A stretch of DNA of 64,000 bases from Microbacterium sp. zg-B185 (GCF_030246885.1 NZ_CP126739.1:62001-126000); one strand, 5' to 3'; shown: positions 43,341-51,958, counted from the first letter of the stretch. Numbers and translations: made by a program. The notes: generated by a model not told the origin, from the sequence alone.

Positions 43341-44245
43341 CACCACTCCTTCTCCGCGCCGGCATCGCTCGCTCCACTCGGGGCATCCGCGATCGCCTGC
43401 GCGTCGCCGGCGCGGACCGGGGGATCCGCGACCGCCCGGCGCAGCACGGTGACATCGCCGGAGACCGAGTTCGCCCGCACGTCCACGAACGAGCCGCTGA
43501 GCTCGCCCACCGCACCGGTGAAGTTCGTGGTCGGGCCGGTGCCCTTGCCAGAGCGCACCACGCCGTCCACCTGCACGCGGCCGCTGACGCTGCGCACCAC
43601 GAAGTTGGCCGGGCGGCCTTCGTCCAGCCGCACCGTGGCGTTGCCGCTGACGGTGTTCAGGCCGACCTGCTGGGCTTCACCGCTGGTGTCCACCAGGGTC
43701 GCGCCGGAGACCGTGTCGACGGTCGCCTTGCGGATCGTTCCCGTCGCGGCCACGTCGCCGGACACGCTGTTGGCGCTGAGCGCGCCGACGAGCCCGCGGA
43801 TCTGAACGTCGCCGGAGACCGCGTTGACCGTCAGATCCCCGGTCAGTCCGTCGACGATGATGTCGCCCGACACGGTGTTCAGACGTGTGTCGTGGCGGAT
43901 GCCGGAGACCAGTGCGCTGGCGCTGACCACCCCGAGGTTCAGGGCCACCTCGCGGGGGACCGCGACGCTGATCTCCGCCTTCGGCCCGCCCCCGCCGAAG
44001 TTGCGGAAGACCTCCAGGAAGTTGTCCCAACGCAGTTGCGGGTGGTCGATCTCCACGACGTCTCCGACGACCTCGATCCGCAGGTCCTTGATGGTCACGC
44101 CGTGCACTTCGATGCGCGCGCCGGGTTCGTCGTGGCCGATGACGTCGATCTGGCCACCGATGAGGCCCACCTTGAGCTTGCGCACCGATTCGAGGTCGAT
44201 GACGCGTGTGTCGCCGGGGTGGATGATCCACTTCTCGAGGGTCAT
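43340..44245 (-). CDS. DUF4097 beta-helix protein
   Basis: 301 residues dominated by repeated short strands with the sequence pattern N-S/T-VSGD (LNTVSGDIIV, VNAVSGDVQI, ANSVSGDVAA, VDTVSGATLV, LNTVSGNATV, VRSVSGRVQV, ANSVSGDVTV), about seven to eight rungs from residue 115 on, which suggests a right-handed beta-helix. The DUF4097 family is often encoded with PadR regulators and may sense or scaffold at the envelope, but its role is not established. No signal peptide is visible. AGGAG precedes the ATG. Confidence 0.88.
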   Translation of the reverse strand: MTLEKWIIHPGDTRVIDLESVRKLKVGLIGGQIDVIGHDEPGARIEVHGVTIKDLRIEVVGDVVEIDHPQLRWDNFLEVFRNFGGGGPKAEISVAVPREVALNLGVVSASALVSGIRHDTRLNTVSGDIIVDGLTGDLTVNAVSGDVQIRGLVGALSANSVSGDVAATGTIRKATVDTVSGATLVDTSGEAQQVGLNTVSGNATVRLDEGRPANFVVRSVSGRVQVDGVVRSGKGTGPTTNFTGAVGELSGSFVDVRANSVSGDVTVLRRAVADPPVRAGDAQAIADAPSGASDAGAEKEW

Positions 44246-44280
44246 GGCTGCTCCTGAGTTCGATGTACGAAGGATAAGTC

Positions 44281-44319
44281 GCGATATATCGCGATGAACT
44301 CAGACAACACGATATATCG
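44281..44319 (-). promoter_or_regulatory. paired PadR-type operators
   Basis: Two palindromes share a core: GCGATATATCGC (44281-44292, 12 bp perfect) and CGATATATCG (44310-44319, 10 bp perfect), with centres 28 bp apart, in an AT-rich patch upstream of the DUF4097-PadR operon. TTGACA (44327-44332, minus strand) may be the -35; the -10 is not clear. Likely sites for the PadR protein. Confidence 0.82.
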
Positions 44320-44364
44320 CGTTCTTGTCAAGGGCCTGTCGGCGAACGTTCAGCCGAGACCCGG

Positions 44365-44395
44365 TTGACATTACCGCAGCGTCAAGATCTAGCGT
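44365..44395 (+). promoter_or_regulatory. MerR-type promoter with 19-bp spacer
   Basis: TTGACA (44365-44370) and TAGCGT (44390-44395) are 19 bp apart, the overlong spacer typical of MerR-activated promoters. A dyad TTGAC...GTCAA (44365-44369, 44381-44385) overlaps the -35 and spacer, where the MerR dimer would bind and untwist the DNA. Confidence 0.75.
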
Positions 44396-44423
44396 GGAGC
44401 CGTGAGGGAGGCAGGACCCACCG

Positions 44424-45197
44424 ATGGAGCACGAGGAGTGGTCGATCCAGCAGATCGCCAAGGCGGCCGGCACCACCAGTCGGGCGCTTCGCCACTATGA
44501 CCACGTCGGACTTCTGAAGCCCTCGCGCACCGGCGCGAACGGGTACCGGTACTACGACCGGGACGCACTCGTGCGGCTGCAGCGGATTCTGCTGCTGCGA
44601 GACCTCGGTCTCGGCCTTGACCGGATCGGCGCCGTGCTGGACCGGGACACGGCGCAGGAGGACGCGCTGGCCGCGCACCTCGCGTGGCTGGAACAGGAAC
44701 AGGGCAGGCTCGCGCGGCAGGTCGCGTCGGTGCAGCTGACCATCGCGGCGATGAAGGGAGGTGAACGGATCATGGCAGAGGACATGTTCGACGGTTTCGA
44801 CCACTCGCAGTACCAGGACGAAGTCGAGCGGCGCTGGGGGCGCAGGGCATATGCGGACGGCGACCGCTGGTGGCGCGGGATGGACGACGACCAGAAGGCG
44901 GCGTGGAAGCAGCGTGTCGCCGACCTCGGTCGCGACTGGATCGCGGCCGCAGAGGCCGGCGTCTCGCCCGACAGTCCCGAGGCTGCAGCGCTGGCCAAGC
45001 GCCACGTCGACTGGCTGACGAGCATCCCCGGCACACCGGCGGCCGGCGGCGACGTCAAGGCGTACGTCATCGGGCTCGGCCAGATGTATGTGGCCGATGA
45101 GCGCTTCGGCGCGAACTACCGCACCAGCCGGGGCGGTACGGCAGGCGCCGAGTTCGTGCGCGACGCTCTGCGCAGCTACGCGGAGGCGAACCTGTAA
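44424..45197 (+). CDS. MerR-family regulator with TipAS effector domain
   Basis: 257 residues: MerR HTH at the N-terminus (WSIQQIAKAAGTTSRALRHYDHVGLLKPSRTGANGYRYYD), a dimerisation coiled coil (about 80-112), then a TipAS-type domain (about 120-255) beginning DMFDGFDHSQYQDEVERRWG and ending near FGANYRTSRGGTAGAEFVRDAL. TipA proteins bind thiopeptide and other drugs and activate their own promoter; that is the likely behaviour here, given the 19-bp spacer. No Cys in the TipAS part, so covalent thiopeptide capture as in TipAL is unlikely. Confidence 0.9.
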   Translation: MEHEEWSIQQIAKAAGTTSRALRHYDHVGLLKPSRTGANGYRYYDRDALVRLQRILLLRDLGLGLDRIGAVLDRDTAQEDALAAHLAWLEQEQGRLARQVASVQLTIAAMKGGERIMAEDMFDGFDHSQYQDEVERRWGRRAYADGDRWWRGMDDDQKAAWKQRVADLGRDWIAAAEAGVSPDSPEAAALAKRHVDWLTSIPGTPAAGGDVKAYVIGLGQMYVADERFGANYRTSRGGTAGAEFVRDALRSYAEANL

Positions 45198-45206
45198 GAC
45201 CGGCGG

Positions 45207-45239
45207 GGATGCCGCGGCCACGGCCGCGCCGCGGCATCC
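45207..45239. terminator. bidirectional terminator hairpin
   Basis: A perfect 12-bp stem GGATGCCGCGGC / GCCGCGGCATCC (45207-45218, 45228-45239) with a 9-nt loop lies between the convergent TipA-like and ROK genes. The stem is built from the octamer GGATGCCG that is abundant throughout the window. Confidence 0.8.
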
Positions 45240-45258
45240 TCGCTCGAACCAATCCTCT

Positions 45259-46491
45259 TCAGCCCGTTCGGCGCAGACCGCCGGCGGTCCAGTCGCCGCC
45301 GAGGTCCAGGACACCCTCCCGTGCCGCCTCGAGAGCGGCCGAGACGGCGCCGATGCAGACGACATCCGCGCCCAGCCGGGATGCGGACAGTTCGGGAGCG
45401 GGAAGATCCAGTTCCAGGTTCAGCGACGCGCGGGCCGCGGCCACCACCTGCGCGGCGGAGTCCGCGGGCAACCCGGAGAGGATCACCCGGCGCGGGTCGA
45501 ACAGGCTGCCGAAGACGCCCGCGATGATGCTGACCATCTGCCCGATGCGGGCCACGGTAACCTCCGCATCCGCGTCCCCGGCTCGCGCCAGCTCGAGGAT
45601 CCGCTCGCCGCGCAGGTCGACCGCCGGGATCTGAGCGATCGCGCCGGCGGCGGGGAACTCCCCGGCGGCGAGCGATTCCCGGGCCGAGCGGACCAGGCGC
45701 GGATCCAGCCCCCACGCACCGCCGACGCCGACGACATGGTCGAACGCCATCATCTCGGCGATCCCGCCGTGCGCGCCGCGCAGGAGGCGACCGTCGACCA
45801 CTGCGCCGGCCCCGAGGAACTCGCCGGTGAGCAGCGTCACGTAGTCGGACTCGCCGACGGCCGCGCCGATCGATCCCTCTGCGATGGCGGCCAGGGATGC
45901 GTCGTTCTCGACGCGCACCAGCGGCGCCCATCGGCCGAACAGTTCCATCAGGTCCGGATTCATGCGCTGCCAGAAGCCGGTGCGGTGCGGCGGGGACTCG
46001 CCGCGCGCGTTCACCGGCGCCGGGACCCCCGCGCACACCGCGAGCACGTCCGCGCGCGCACGGCCGGACGCCCGGAGCGCAGCGTCCACCGCCGCGGTGG
46101 CGGCGGCACGGCGCTCCGCGGGGGAGTCGTGCTCCAGGTCGGTCTCGTACTGATCCTTCGCCAGCAGACGTCCGCGCAAGTCGGCGACCGCGGTCAGGAT
46201 GTGATCCGGGCCGACGTCCACGCCGACCACGCTGGCGACGTCATGCCGCAGTTCGAAGCGACGTGCGGGCCGCCCCTTCTGGTAGTCCCCGCCGGCGCGG
46301 GCGTTCGGCAGTTCGCGGAGCAGACCGATTCCGACCAGCTCCTCGATCACGTCGATGGTCGTGGAGCGGGTCAACCCCACCGTCGCCATCGCGTCGCTCG
46401 CGGTGAAGACGTCGGTATCCCAGGCATGCGAGAGCATCGCGCCCAGGTTCGCGCGGCGCAGCGAAGCGGTCGGGGACAGCGGGTTGGACAA
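45259..46491 (-). CDS. ROK-family transcriptional regulator
   Basis: 410 residues: winged helix at the N-terminus (TASDAMATVGLTRSTTIDVIEELVGIGLLREL) followed by a ROK kinase-like sugar-sensing domain (VVGVDVGPDHILTAVADLRG; LAVCAGVPAPVNARG; VRVENDASLAAIAEGSIG; GEFLGAGAVVDGRLLRGAHGGIAEMMAF). The usual ROK zinc-site CxCG motif is not seen. A TTG start at 46491 with AAAGG 8 nt upstream fits best. It is divergent from the sugar ABC operon and should repress it until the sugar binds. Confidence 0.88.
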   Translation of the reverse strand: MSNPLSPTASLRRANLGAMLSHAWDTDVFTASDAMATVGLTRSTTIDVIEELVGIGLLRELPNARAGGDYQKGRPARRFELRHDVASVVGVDVGPDHILTAVADLRGRLLAKDQYETDLEHDSPAERRAAATAAVDAALRASGRARADVLAVCAGVPAPVNARGESPPHRTGFWQRMNPDLMELFGRWAPLVRVENDASLAAIAEGSIGAAVGESDYVTLLTGEFLGAGAVVDGRLLRGAHGGIAEMMAFDHVVGVGGAWGLDPRLVRSARESLAAGEFPAAGAIAQIPAVDLRGERILELARAGDADAEVTVARIGQMVSIIAGVFGSLFDPRRVILSGLPADSAAQVVAAARASLNLELDLPAPELSASRLGADVVCIGAVSAALEAAREGVLDLGGDWTAGGLRRTG

Positions 46492-46501
46492 GGGGTTGAC
46501 C

Positions 46502-46570
46502 TTTCACCAGTCACCTCGCATTATGGTCGCAACGATTTGATTTTCCGAGTAAATCTATTCCTCGGTGAAA
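46502..46570. promoter_or_regulatory. divergent regulatory region of the ROK-controlled sugar locus
   Basis: This short AT-rich island has nested dyads: outer TTTCACC / GGTGAAA (46502-46508, 46564-46570) and inner GATTT / AAATC (46534-46538, 46551-46555). AT-rich dyads of this kind are typical ROK/XylR-type operators. It probably controls both divergent genes. Confidence 0.6.
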
Positions 46571-46608
46571 TCTCCGCATCAGTGTTGATGGGTCGGAAGG
46601 ACGGCGAC

Positions 46609-47874
46609 GTGGCTGAATCATCCCGGCGATGGAGACGAGCGTCCGCCGCCGTGCTCGCCCTCGGACTTGTCGGCGCGGCGCTGTCCGCATGCAGCGGTGA
46701 CAGCGGGCCGGCGGAGGTGCGGTTCCACCTGAGCAAACCGGAGGCGATCCCCTACTTCCGGGAACTCATCGGTGAATACAACGCGTCCCAGGACGACGTG
46801 CGAGTGGTCTTCGACAACTCGTCCAATCTTCAGGCCGGGTTCCTGCGGGGCGACCCGCCTGACCTCGGGCTGCTCAACTACAACATGGAGATGGCCCGCT
46901 TCATGGAGCGGGGGGCGCTGAGCGATCTGAGTGACATGCCGGAGGCCGAGCGCATCCTTCCCGAGGTTCAGGACCTGGTCGACCAGTACGCGACCTACCC
47001 CGGCAGGACGAGCGTGCTGCCGTACTCGGTGATGGCGGCATCCGTCATCTACAACAAGCAGATCTTCGCCGAGCAGGGACTGGAGGTCCCGCAGACCTGG
47101 GACCAGCTCATCGAGGTGTGCGAGGCGCTCACGGCCGCCGGCATCACGCCGTTCTACGCGACGTTCAAGGACCCGTGGACGGTCGGGCAGGGCTGGTTCG
47201 ACTACACGGTGGGCGGTGCGATCGATGTCGCGGACTTCTACGCGCAGATGAACGAGCTGGGCACCGAGGTCGGCCCGGACTCGCCGGTGTCCTTCCAGAA
47301 GACGCTGTCCGAGCCGGTGGAGCGCATGACCGAGCTCACCGGCCAGTACATCAACGAGGATGCCGCCAGCCGCGGCTACGGGGACGGCAACCTCGCCTTC
47401 GCGCAGGGCGAGGCGGCGATGTACCTGCAGGGGCCGTGGGCGTTCGGTGAGATCGCCAAGACGGACCCCGATATGGACCTGGGCACCTTCCCGCTCCCGA
47501 TGACCGACGATCCCCAGGACAACCAGGTGCGGGTCAACATCGACCTCGCGGCGTGGATCCCCGAGGCATCCGAGCACAAGGAGGCAGCGCGCGACTTCCT
47601 GAGCTTCCTGTTCCAGAAGGAGGTCATGGACGAGTACAATGCCGCCTTCCTCGGGTACGGGACCACCACGGACGCCGCGCCGGTCACGGATCCGCGCATC
47701 GTCGAGATGAAGGAGTACTACGACGACGCGCGGTTCTACCAGGGCGCGTCCAAGGCGATCCCGCTGACCATCCCCACCGACAACTACATCCAGGGCATCG
47801 TGACCGGGTCGGATGTGGACAGGACGCTCGCGGTCATGGACGCGGACTGGGCCCGACTGGCCCTTCGCCAGTAG
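46609..47874 (+). CDS. sugar ABC transporter substrate-binding lipoprotein
   Basis: 421 residues, family 1 solute-binding protein. The signal peptide ends in LSAC, a lipobox with Cys near residue 27. Sugar-binding segments include SVLPYSVMAASVIYNKQIFAEQGLEVPQTWDQL, GNLAFAQGEAAMYLQGPWAFGEI and NIDLAAWIPEASEHKEAARDFLSFL. GTG 46609 has GGAAGGA 8 nt upstream; ATG 46588 is a weaker alternative. With a GH13 alpha-glucosidase in the operon, the cargo is probably an alpha-glucoside such as a malto- or isomalto-oligosaccharide or sucrose-like sugar. Confidence 0.92.
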   Translation: MAESSRRWRRASAAVLALGLVGAALSACSGDSGPAEVRFHLSKPEAIPYFRELIGEYNASQDDVRVVFDNSSNLQAGFLRGDPPDLGLLNYNMEMARFMERGALSDLSDMPEAERILPEVQDLVDQYATYPGRTSVLPYSVMAASVIYNKQIFAEQGLEVPQTWDQLIEVCEALTAAGITPFYATFKDPWTVGQGWFDYTVGGAIDVADFYAQMNELGTEVGPDSPVSFQKTLSEPVERMTELTGQYINEDAASRGYGDGNLAFAQGEAAMYLQGPWAFGEIAKTDPDMDLGTFPLPMTDDPQDNQVRVNIDLAAWIPEASEHKEAARDFLSFLFQKEVMDEYNAAFLGYGTTTDAAPVTDPRIVEMKEYYDDARFYQGASKAIPLTIPTDNYIQGIVTGSDVDRTLAVMDADWARLALRQ

Positions 47875-47907
47875 CGCACGACCACACAGAAGGGCAGCGA
47901 CACGACC

Positions 47908-48843
47908 ATGGCAACCACGACAGCGCCGCCGATTGCAGCGGGCGCACCGGCACGGACGAGCGCGGGGGAGCCGCCGCCGCGCCACAGGCAGCGGGTCGAC
48001 GGGATGTACTACGTCTTCCTGCTGCCCACCCTGATCCTGTTCACCCTGGCGATCACGCTGCCCGCGATCATCGGGATCTTCTTCAGCTTCACCAACTCGA
48101 TCGGGTTCGGCGACTGGCAGTTCGTCGGATTCATCAACTACATCGCGGTGTTCTCCGACCCGGCGATCCTGCAGAGCTACCTGTTCACGTTCGGATTCGC
48201 CGCCGTCACCGTGGTGCTCGTGAACGCGGTGGCGTTCCTGCTCGCGGTCGGCCTGACCTCGCGGATCCGCATGAAGACCGCCCTGCGGACGATCTTCGTG
48301 ATCCCCATGGTCATCTCCGGCATCGTGATCGCCTTCGTGTTCAACTTCCTCTTCTCCAACTCCGTCCCCGCGCTGGGACAGACGCTGGGGATCGGCTGGC
48401 TGAGTGAGAGCATCCTGGCCAATCCGGACCTGGCGTGGGTGGCGATCGTGATCGTCACGGCCTGGCAGGCGATCCCCGGGACGCTGCTGATCTACATCGC
48501 CGGGCTGCTGTCGATCCCCGGCGAAGTGTACGAAGCGGCGGACATCGACGGGGCGGGCAGACTCGCCCAACTCACCCGCATCACCCTGCCCCTGGTCGCC
48601 GGGTACGTCGTGATCAATGTGATCCTCGGCTTCAAGAACTTCCTGAACGCCTACGACATCATCGTCGGGCTCACCAACGGCGGACCGGGCACCGCCACCC
48701 GCAGCATCGCGATGACCATCGTCACCGGCTTCACCAGCGGCGACTACGCCTATCAGATGGCCAATGCGACCATCTTCTTCGTCATCACGGTCGCCATCGC
48801 CCTGCTCCAACTCCGCCTCACCCGAGGAAGGGACGTGCTGTGA
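47908..48843 (+). CDS. sugar ABC transporter permease (MalF type)
   Basis: 311 residues with six helices after a Pro/Ala-rich cytoplasmic tail. First helix VFLLPTLILFTLAITLPAIIG; the EAA loop is GEVYEAADIDGAGRLAQLTRITLPLV near residue 210; NGGPGTATRSIAMTI is typical for sugar permeases. Its stop overlaps the next start by one base (TGATG). Confidence 0.93.
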   Translation: MATTTAPPIAAGAPARTSAGEPPPRHRQRVDGMYYVFLLPTLILFTLAITLPAIIGIFFSFTNSIGFGDWQFVGFINYIAVFSDPAILQSYLFTFGFAAVTVVLVNAVAFLLAVGLTSRIRMKTALRTIFVIPMVISGIVIAFVFNFLFSNSVPALGQTLGIGWLSESILANPDLAWVAIVIVTAWQAIPGTLLIYIAGLLSIPGEVYEAADIDGAGRLAQLTRITLPLVAGYVVINVILGFKNFLNAYDIIVGLTNGGPGTATRSIAMTIVTGFTSGDYAYQMANATIFFVITVAIALLQLRLTRGRDVL

Positions 48844-49760
48844 TGTCCGTGCAACCAGCCCTCGCGGTCGAAAACGTCGAAGCAGCCGAGGCCCTCGAGG
48901 GCGGCAAGCCGCGCAAGCCTTCCGGCGGGCGGTTCGCCAGGGAGCGGACGAACTGGTCCGGCACCATCGTGCTGCTGCTGTGCACGCTCACCGTCCTGAT
49001 CCCGCTGTATGTGACCGTGTCGATGGCTTTCAAGACCCAGTCGCAGGCCGTGGACGGCAACGCCTTCTCACTGCCGAGCCCGTTCAGCATCGACGGGTTC
49101 GTCACGGCTTGGAATCTGACCAATTTCCCCCTGGCGTTCACGATCTCGGTGCTGATCACTGCGGCGACCGTGGCCGGCACCATCCTGCTGGCCGCATGGG
49201 CCTCCTTCGCGATCGCCCGCAACTGGGATCACCGGCTCTTCCGCTGGTCGTTCTACTACCTGCTGGCGGCGATGTTCATTCCGTTCCCGGTGGTGGCGCT
49301 TCCGCAGATCCAGCTGACCGGTCTGACCGGTCTGGACAACCCGGCCGGTGTCGCGATCCTGCACATCATGTTCCAGCTCAGTTTCAGCATCCTGCTGTTC
49401 ACCGCATTCCTGCGCTCGATCCCGCACGAGCTGGAGGAGAGCGCGCGGATCGACGGGGCGAGCACCTGGCAGACGTTCTGGCACCTGATCTTCCCGCTGC
49501 TGGCCCCGATGAGCGCGACGGTCGGCATCTTCGCGTTCCTGGCCTCCTGGAACGATTTCATGATGCCCTCCCTGATCATCTCGGATCCCAGCCAGCAGAC
49601 CCTGCCCGTGGTGCAGAGCATCTTCCAGACGCAGTTCAGCAACAACTACAACGTGTCCTTCGCGTCGTATCTGATGGCGATGGCGCCGGCGATCGTCGTG
49701 TATCTGTTCACCCAGCGCTGGGTGATGGAGGGCGTGACCCAGGGCGCGGTGAAGGGCTGA
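48843..49760 (+). CDS. sugar ABC transporter permease (MalG type)
   Basis: 305 residues, six helices, with EAA motif HELEESARIDGASTWQTFW and FPLLAPM near residue 200 and the MalG-like end EGVTQGAVKG. Partner of the preceding permease. As in the cellobiose locus no ATPase gene follows; a shared MsiK-like ATPase is the likely energiser. Confidence 0.93.
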   Translation: MSVQPALAVENVEAAEALEGGKPRKPSGGRFARERTNWSGTIVLLLCTLTVLIPLYVTVSMAFKTQSQAVDGNAFSLPSPFSIDGFVTAWNLTNFPLAFTISVLITAATVAGTILLAAWASFAIARNWDHRLFRWSFYYLLAAMFIPFPVVALPQIQLTGLTGLDNPAGVAILHIMFQLSFSILLFTAFLRSIPHELEESARIDGASTWQTFWHLIFPLLAPMSATVGIFAFLASWNDFMMPSLIISDPSQQTLPVVQSIFQTQFSNNYNVSFASYLMAMAPAIVVYLFTQRWVMEGVTQGAVKG

Positions 49761-49835
49761 CCGGCCGTCCGCGGCGTCCCAGCGCGGCCGGCATCTGCCG
49801 GTCGCCCGATCTTCTGCCCGGAAGGAACCGGTCCG

Positions 49836-51539
49836 ATGGCCACAACGCTTCGCACCCTGCCCGCCCGCACCATCGCCCGCGAGGACGCGTCCTGGTGGCG
49901 TCAGGCTGTCGTCTACCAGGTCTATCCGCGCAGCTTCGCCGACGCGGACGGCGACGGGATCGGCGACCTCGCCGGAGTGACCTCGCGAGTGCCGTACCTG
50001 TCCGAGCTGAGGATCGACGCGGTGTGGCTGAGCCCGTTCTATCCGTCCGCGCTCGCCGACGGCGGCTATGACGTGGCCGACTACCGGGACGTCGATCCGC
50101 GACTGGGCACCCTGGACGACTTCGACGCCCTGCTGGCGGGACTGCATTCGGCCGGCATCCGCGTGGTCATCGACATCGTCCCCAACCACACCTCCGACCT
50201 GCACGAGTGGTTCCGGGAGGCTTCGGCGGCGGGGCGCGGCTCCGCCGCCCGGGAACGGTACATCTTCCGCGAGGGACGCGGACCGGACGGTGCGGCTCCG
50301 CCGACGGACTGGGTGTCGGCATTCGGCGGATCGGCGTGGGAGCGCGTGGCCGACGGGCAGTGGTACCTGCACAACTTCGCCGTCGAGCAGCCCGACCTGA
50401 ACTGGGCGGATGCGGACGTGCGTGCCGATTTCGTGCGTACTCTCCGGTTCTGGGCAGACCGCGGGGTGGACGGATTCCGCATCGATGTCGCCCACATGCT
50501 GACCAAGGACCTCACCGAACCGCTTCCGTCGCAGGCGGAGCTGGACGCGCTGCCACGCGACGGCCGGCATCCCATGATCGACCGGGACGACGTGCACGAG
50601 GTCTACGCGGAATGGCGTGCCGTGTTCGACGCGTACGACCCGCCCCGCACCGCCGTGGCCGAGGCGTGGGTGGACCCGGTGCGGATCCCGCTGTACGCGC
50701 GGCCGGACAGTCTGGGCCAGGCGTTCAACTTCGACCTGCTCGAGGCGGACTTCGACGCCGCGCAGTTCCGTCGCATCGTCACGGAGAACCTGGAGCTGGC
50801 CGCGGCGTCCGGGTCCTCATCGACGTGGGTGCTGTCCAACCACGACGTCGTCCGGCACGCCACGCGGTACGGACTGCCCCATGCGCAGCGCACGGACGAC
50901 GGGCGACCGGTGCGCAAGCACGGAAACGAGTGGCTGCGGTCCGGCGGTGTCGAGCCCCGGCTGGATCGGACCGCAGGGCTGCGGCGCGCACGGGCCGCGA
51001 CCCTGTTCGTGCTGGCACTGCCCGGCTCCGCGTACCTGTACCAGGGGGAGGAACTCGGCCTGCACGAGGTGGCCGAGATCCCGGCCGTCTGCCGGCAGGA
51101 TCCGACGTTCTTCCGCAGCGGCGGCGCCGACATGGGGCGGGACGGATGCCGGGTCCCGTTGCCGTGGACGCGTGCCGGGGAGTCCTTCGGCTTCGGCGGA
51201 GATCACTCCCACCTGCCGCAGCCGAAGTGGTTCGCCGACGCAGCGGTGCAAGCGCAGGAGGGGGATGTGCGCTCGACCCTGAACATGTACCGCCGGGCCC
51301 TGGCGCTGCGCCACGAACTGCAGACGCAGGAGAGCCTGGCGTGGGTGGAGACCGGCCGCGCGGATGTGCTGCATTTCGTGCGGCCGAACGGCTGGTCGGT
51401 GCTGACCAACTTCGGTCACGAGGACTTCGACCTGGCGGACTCCGATCTGGTGCACACATCCGGAGTGGTGCTCGCCAGCGCCGACGTGCCCTTCGGCATC
51501 GTTCCCGCGGAGAGCACGGTGTGGCTCAGGCCGGAGTGA
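49836..51539 (+). CDS. GH13 alpha-glucosidase
   Basis: 567 residues, no signal peptide. Predicted catalytic residues D217 (GFRIDVAH), E276 (AVAEAWVD) and D337 (LSNHDVVRH); DIVPNHTSDLHEWF near residue 113 is the first GH13 block. It is clearly related to the enzyme at 12747-14435, sharing VYQVYPRSFAD and SAYLYQGEELGL segments. It should hydrolyse the imported alpha-glucoside in the cytoplasm. GGAAGG lies about 8 nt before the ATG, and two hairpins follow the gene. Confidence 0.94.
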   Translation: MATTLRTLPARTIAREDASWWRQAVVYQVYPRSFADADGDGIGDLAGVTSRVPYLSELRIDAVWLSPFYPSALADGGYDVADYRDVDPRLGTLDDFDALLAGLHSAGIRVVIDIVPNHTSDLHEWFREASAAGRGSAARERYIFREGRGPDGAAPPTDWVSAFGGSAWERVADGQWYLHNFAVEQPDLNWADADVRADFVRTLRFWADRGVDGFRIDVAHMLTKDLTEPLPSQAELDALPRDGRHPMIDRDDVHEVYAEWRAVFDAYDPPRTAVAEAWVDPVRIPLYARPDSLGQAFNFDLLEADFDAAQFRRIVTENLELAAASGSSSTWVLSNHDVVRHATRYGLPHAQRTDDGRPVRKHGNEWLRSGGVEPRLDRTAGLRRARAATLFVLALPGSAYLYQGEELGLHEVAEIPAVCRQDPTFFRSGGADMGRDGCRVPLPWTRAGESFGFGGDHSHLPQPKWFADAAVQAQEGDVRSTLNMYRRALALRHELQTQESLAWVETGRADVLHFVRPNGWSVLTNFGHEDFDLADSDLVHTSGVVLASADVPFGIVPAESTVWLRPE

Positions 51540-51551
51540 CGGGACGCGAAA

Positions 51552-51592
51552 GCGGATGCCGCGTCCGCACGAGCGCGGTACGCGGCATCCGC
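51552..51592. terminator. hairpin 1 after the alpha-glucosidase operon
   Basis: Perfect 12-bp stem GCGGATGCCGCG / CGCGGCATCCGC (51552-51563, 51581-51592), 17-nt loop, starting 12 bp after the stop codon. Confidence 0.75.
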
Positions 51593-51606
51593 CGATGCAT
51601 CACACG

Positions 51607-51650
51607 GCGAATGCCGTATTCCGACGATCTCGTCCGAATACGGCATCCGC
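51607..51650. terminator. hairpin 2 after the alpha-glucosidase operon
   Basis: A long stem: ATGCCGTATTC / GAATACGGCAT (51611-51621, 51636-51646) continued inward, across one C-C mismatch, by GACGA / TCGTC (51623-51627, 51630-51634), and outward by 3 of 4 pairs. It lies between convergent genes and could terminate both. Confidence 0.75.
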
Positions 51651-51689
51651 TTCCTGGGGGAGCGAGGTCGGCGCAGGCCGACCTGCCGC

Positions 51690-51854
51690 TCACGTGCGGC
51701 GGTTGCCGCTGATGACTCGGAAGAGGAACACGATCAGCGCGATGACTCCCACGATGATGGCGACCCAGAGAAGCCAGCTCAGTGCTGAGTTCAGGCCACC
51801 GAAGATCGCGAGGATGATCGCGATGACGATGATGATGATGAGGGCGAGGTTCAT
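51690..51854 (-). CDS. 54-aa hydrophobic membrane protein
   Basis: 54 residues with two hydrophobic helices (LALIIIIVIAIILAIFGGL and LLWVAIIVGVIALIVFLF) and a short basic tail SGNRRT. GGAG lies in front of the ATG at good distance, and the start is inside a longer open frame whose upstream part is polar and not protein-like. Small two-helix proteins of this kind are common and mostly uncharacterised. Confidence 0.72.
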   Translation of the reverse strand: MNLALIIIIVIAIILAIFGGLNSALSWLLWVAIIVGVIALIVFLFRVISGNRRT

Positions 51855-51958
51855 GGAGGCTTCTCCTTCTGTCGCCGGATGCGAGGTGTGGCGCGACCCG
51901 GATGCCGCAAAGGGCACGCGAAAGATACTGCCATCCCGGCCCCGCTCAGGGGAGGGGC

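Noticed and set aside
45088..46608. N-terminal extension of the sugar-binding protein across the ROK gene
   Set aside because: It would bury the lipoprotein signal inside the protein and overlap the ROK gene antisense; GTG 46609 has a proper ribosome-binding site.
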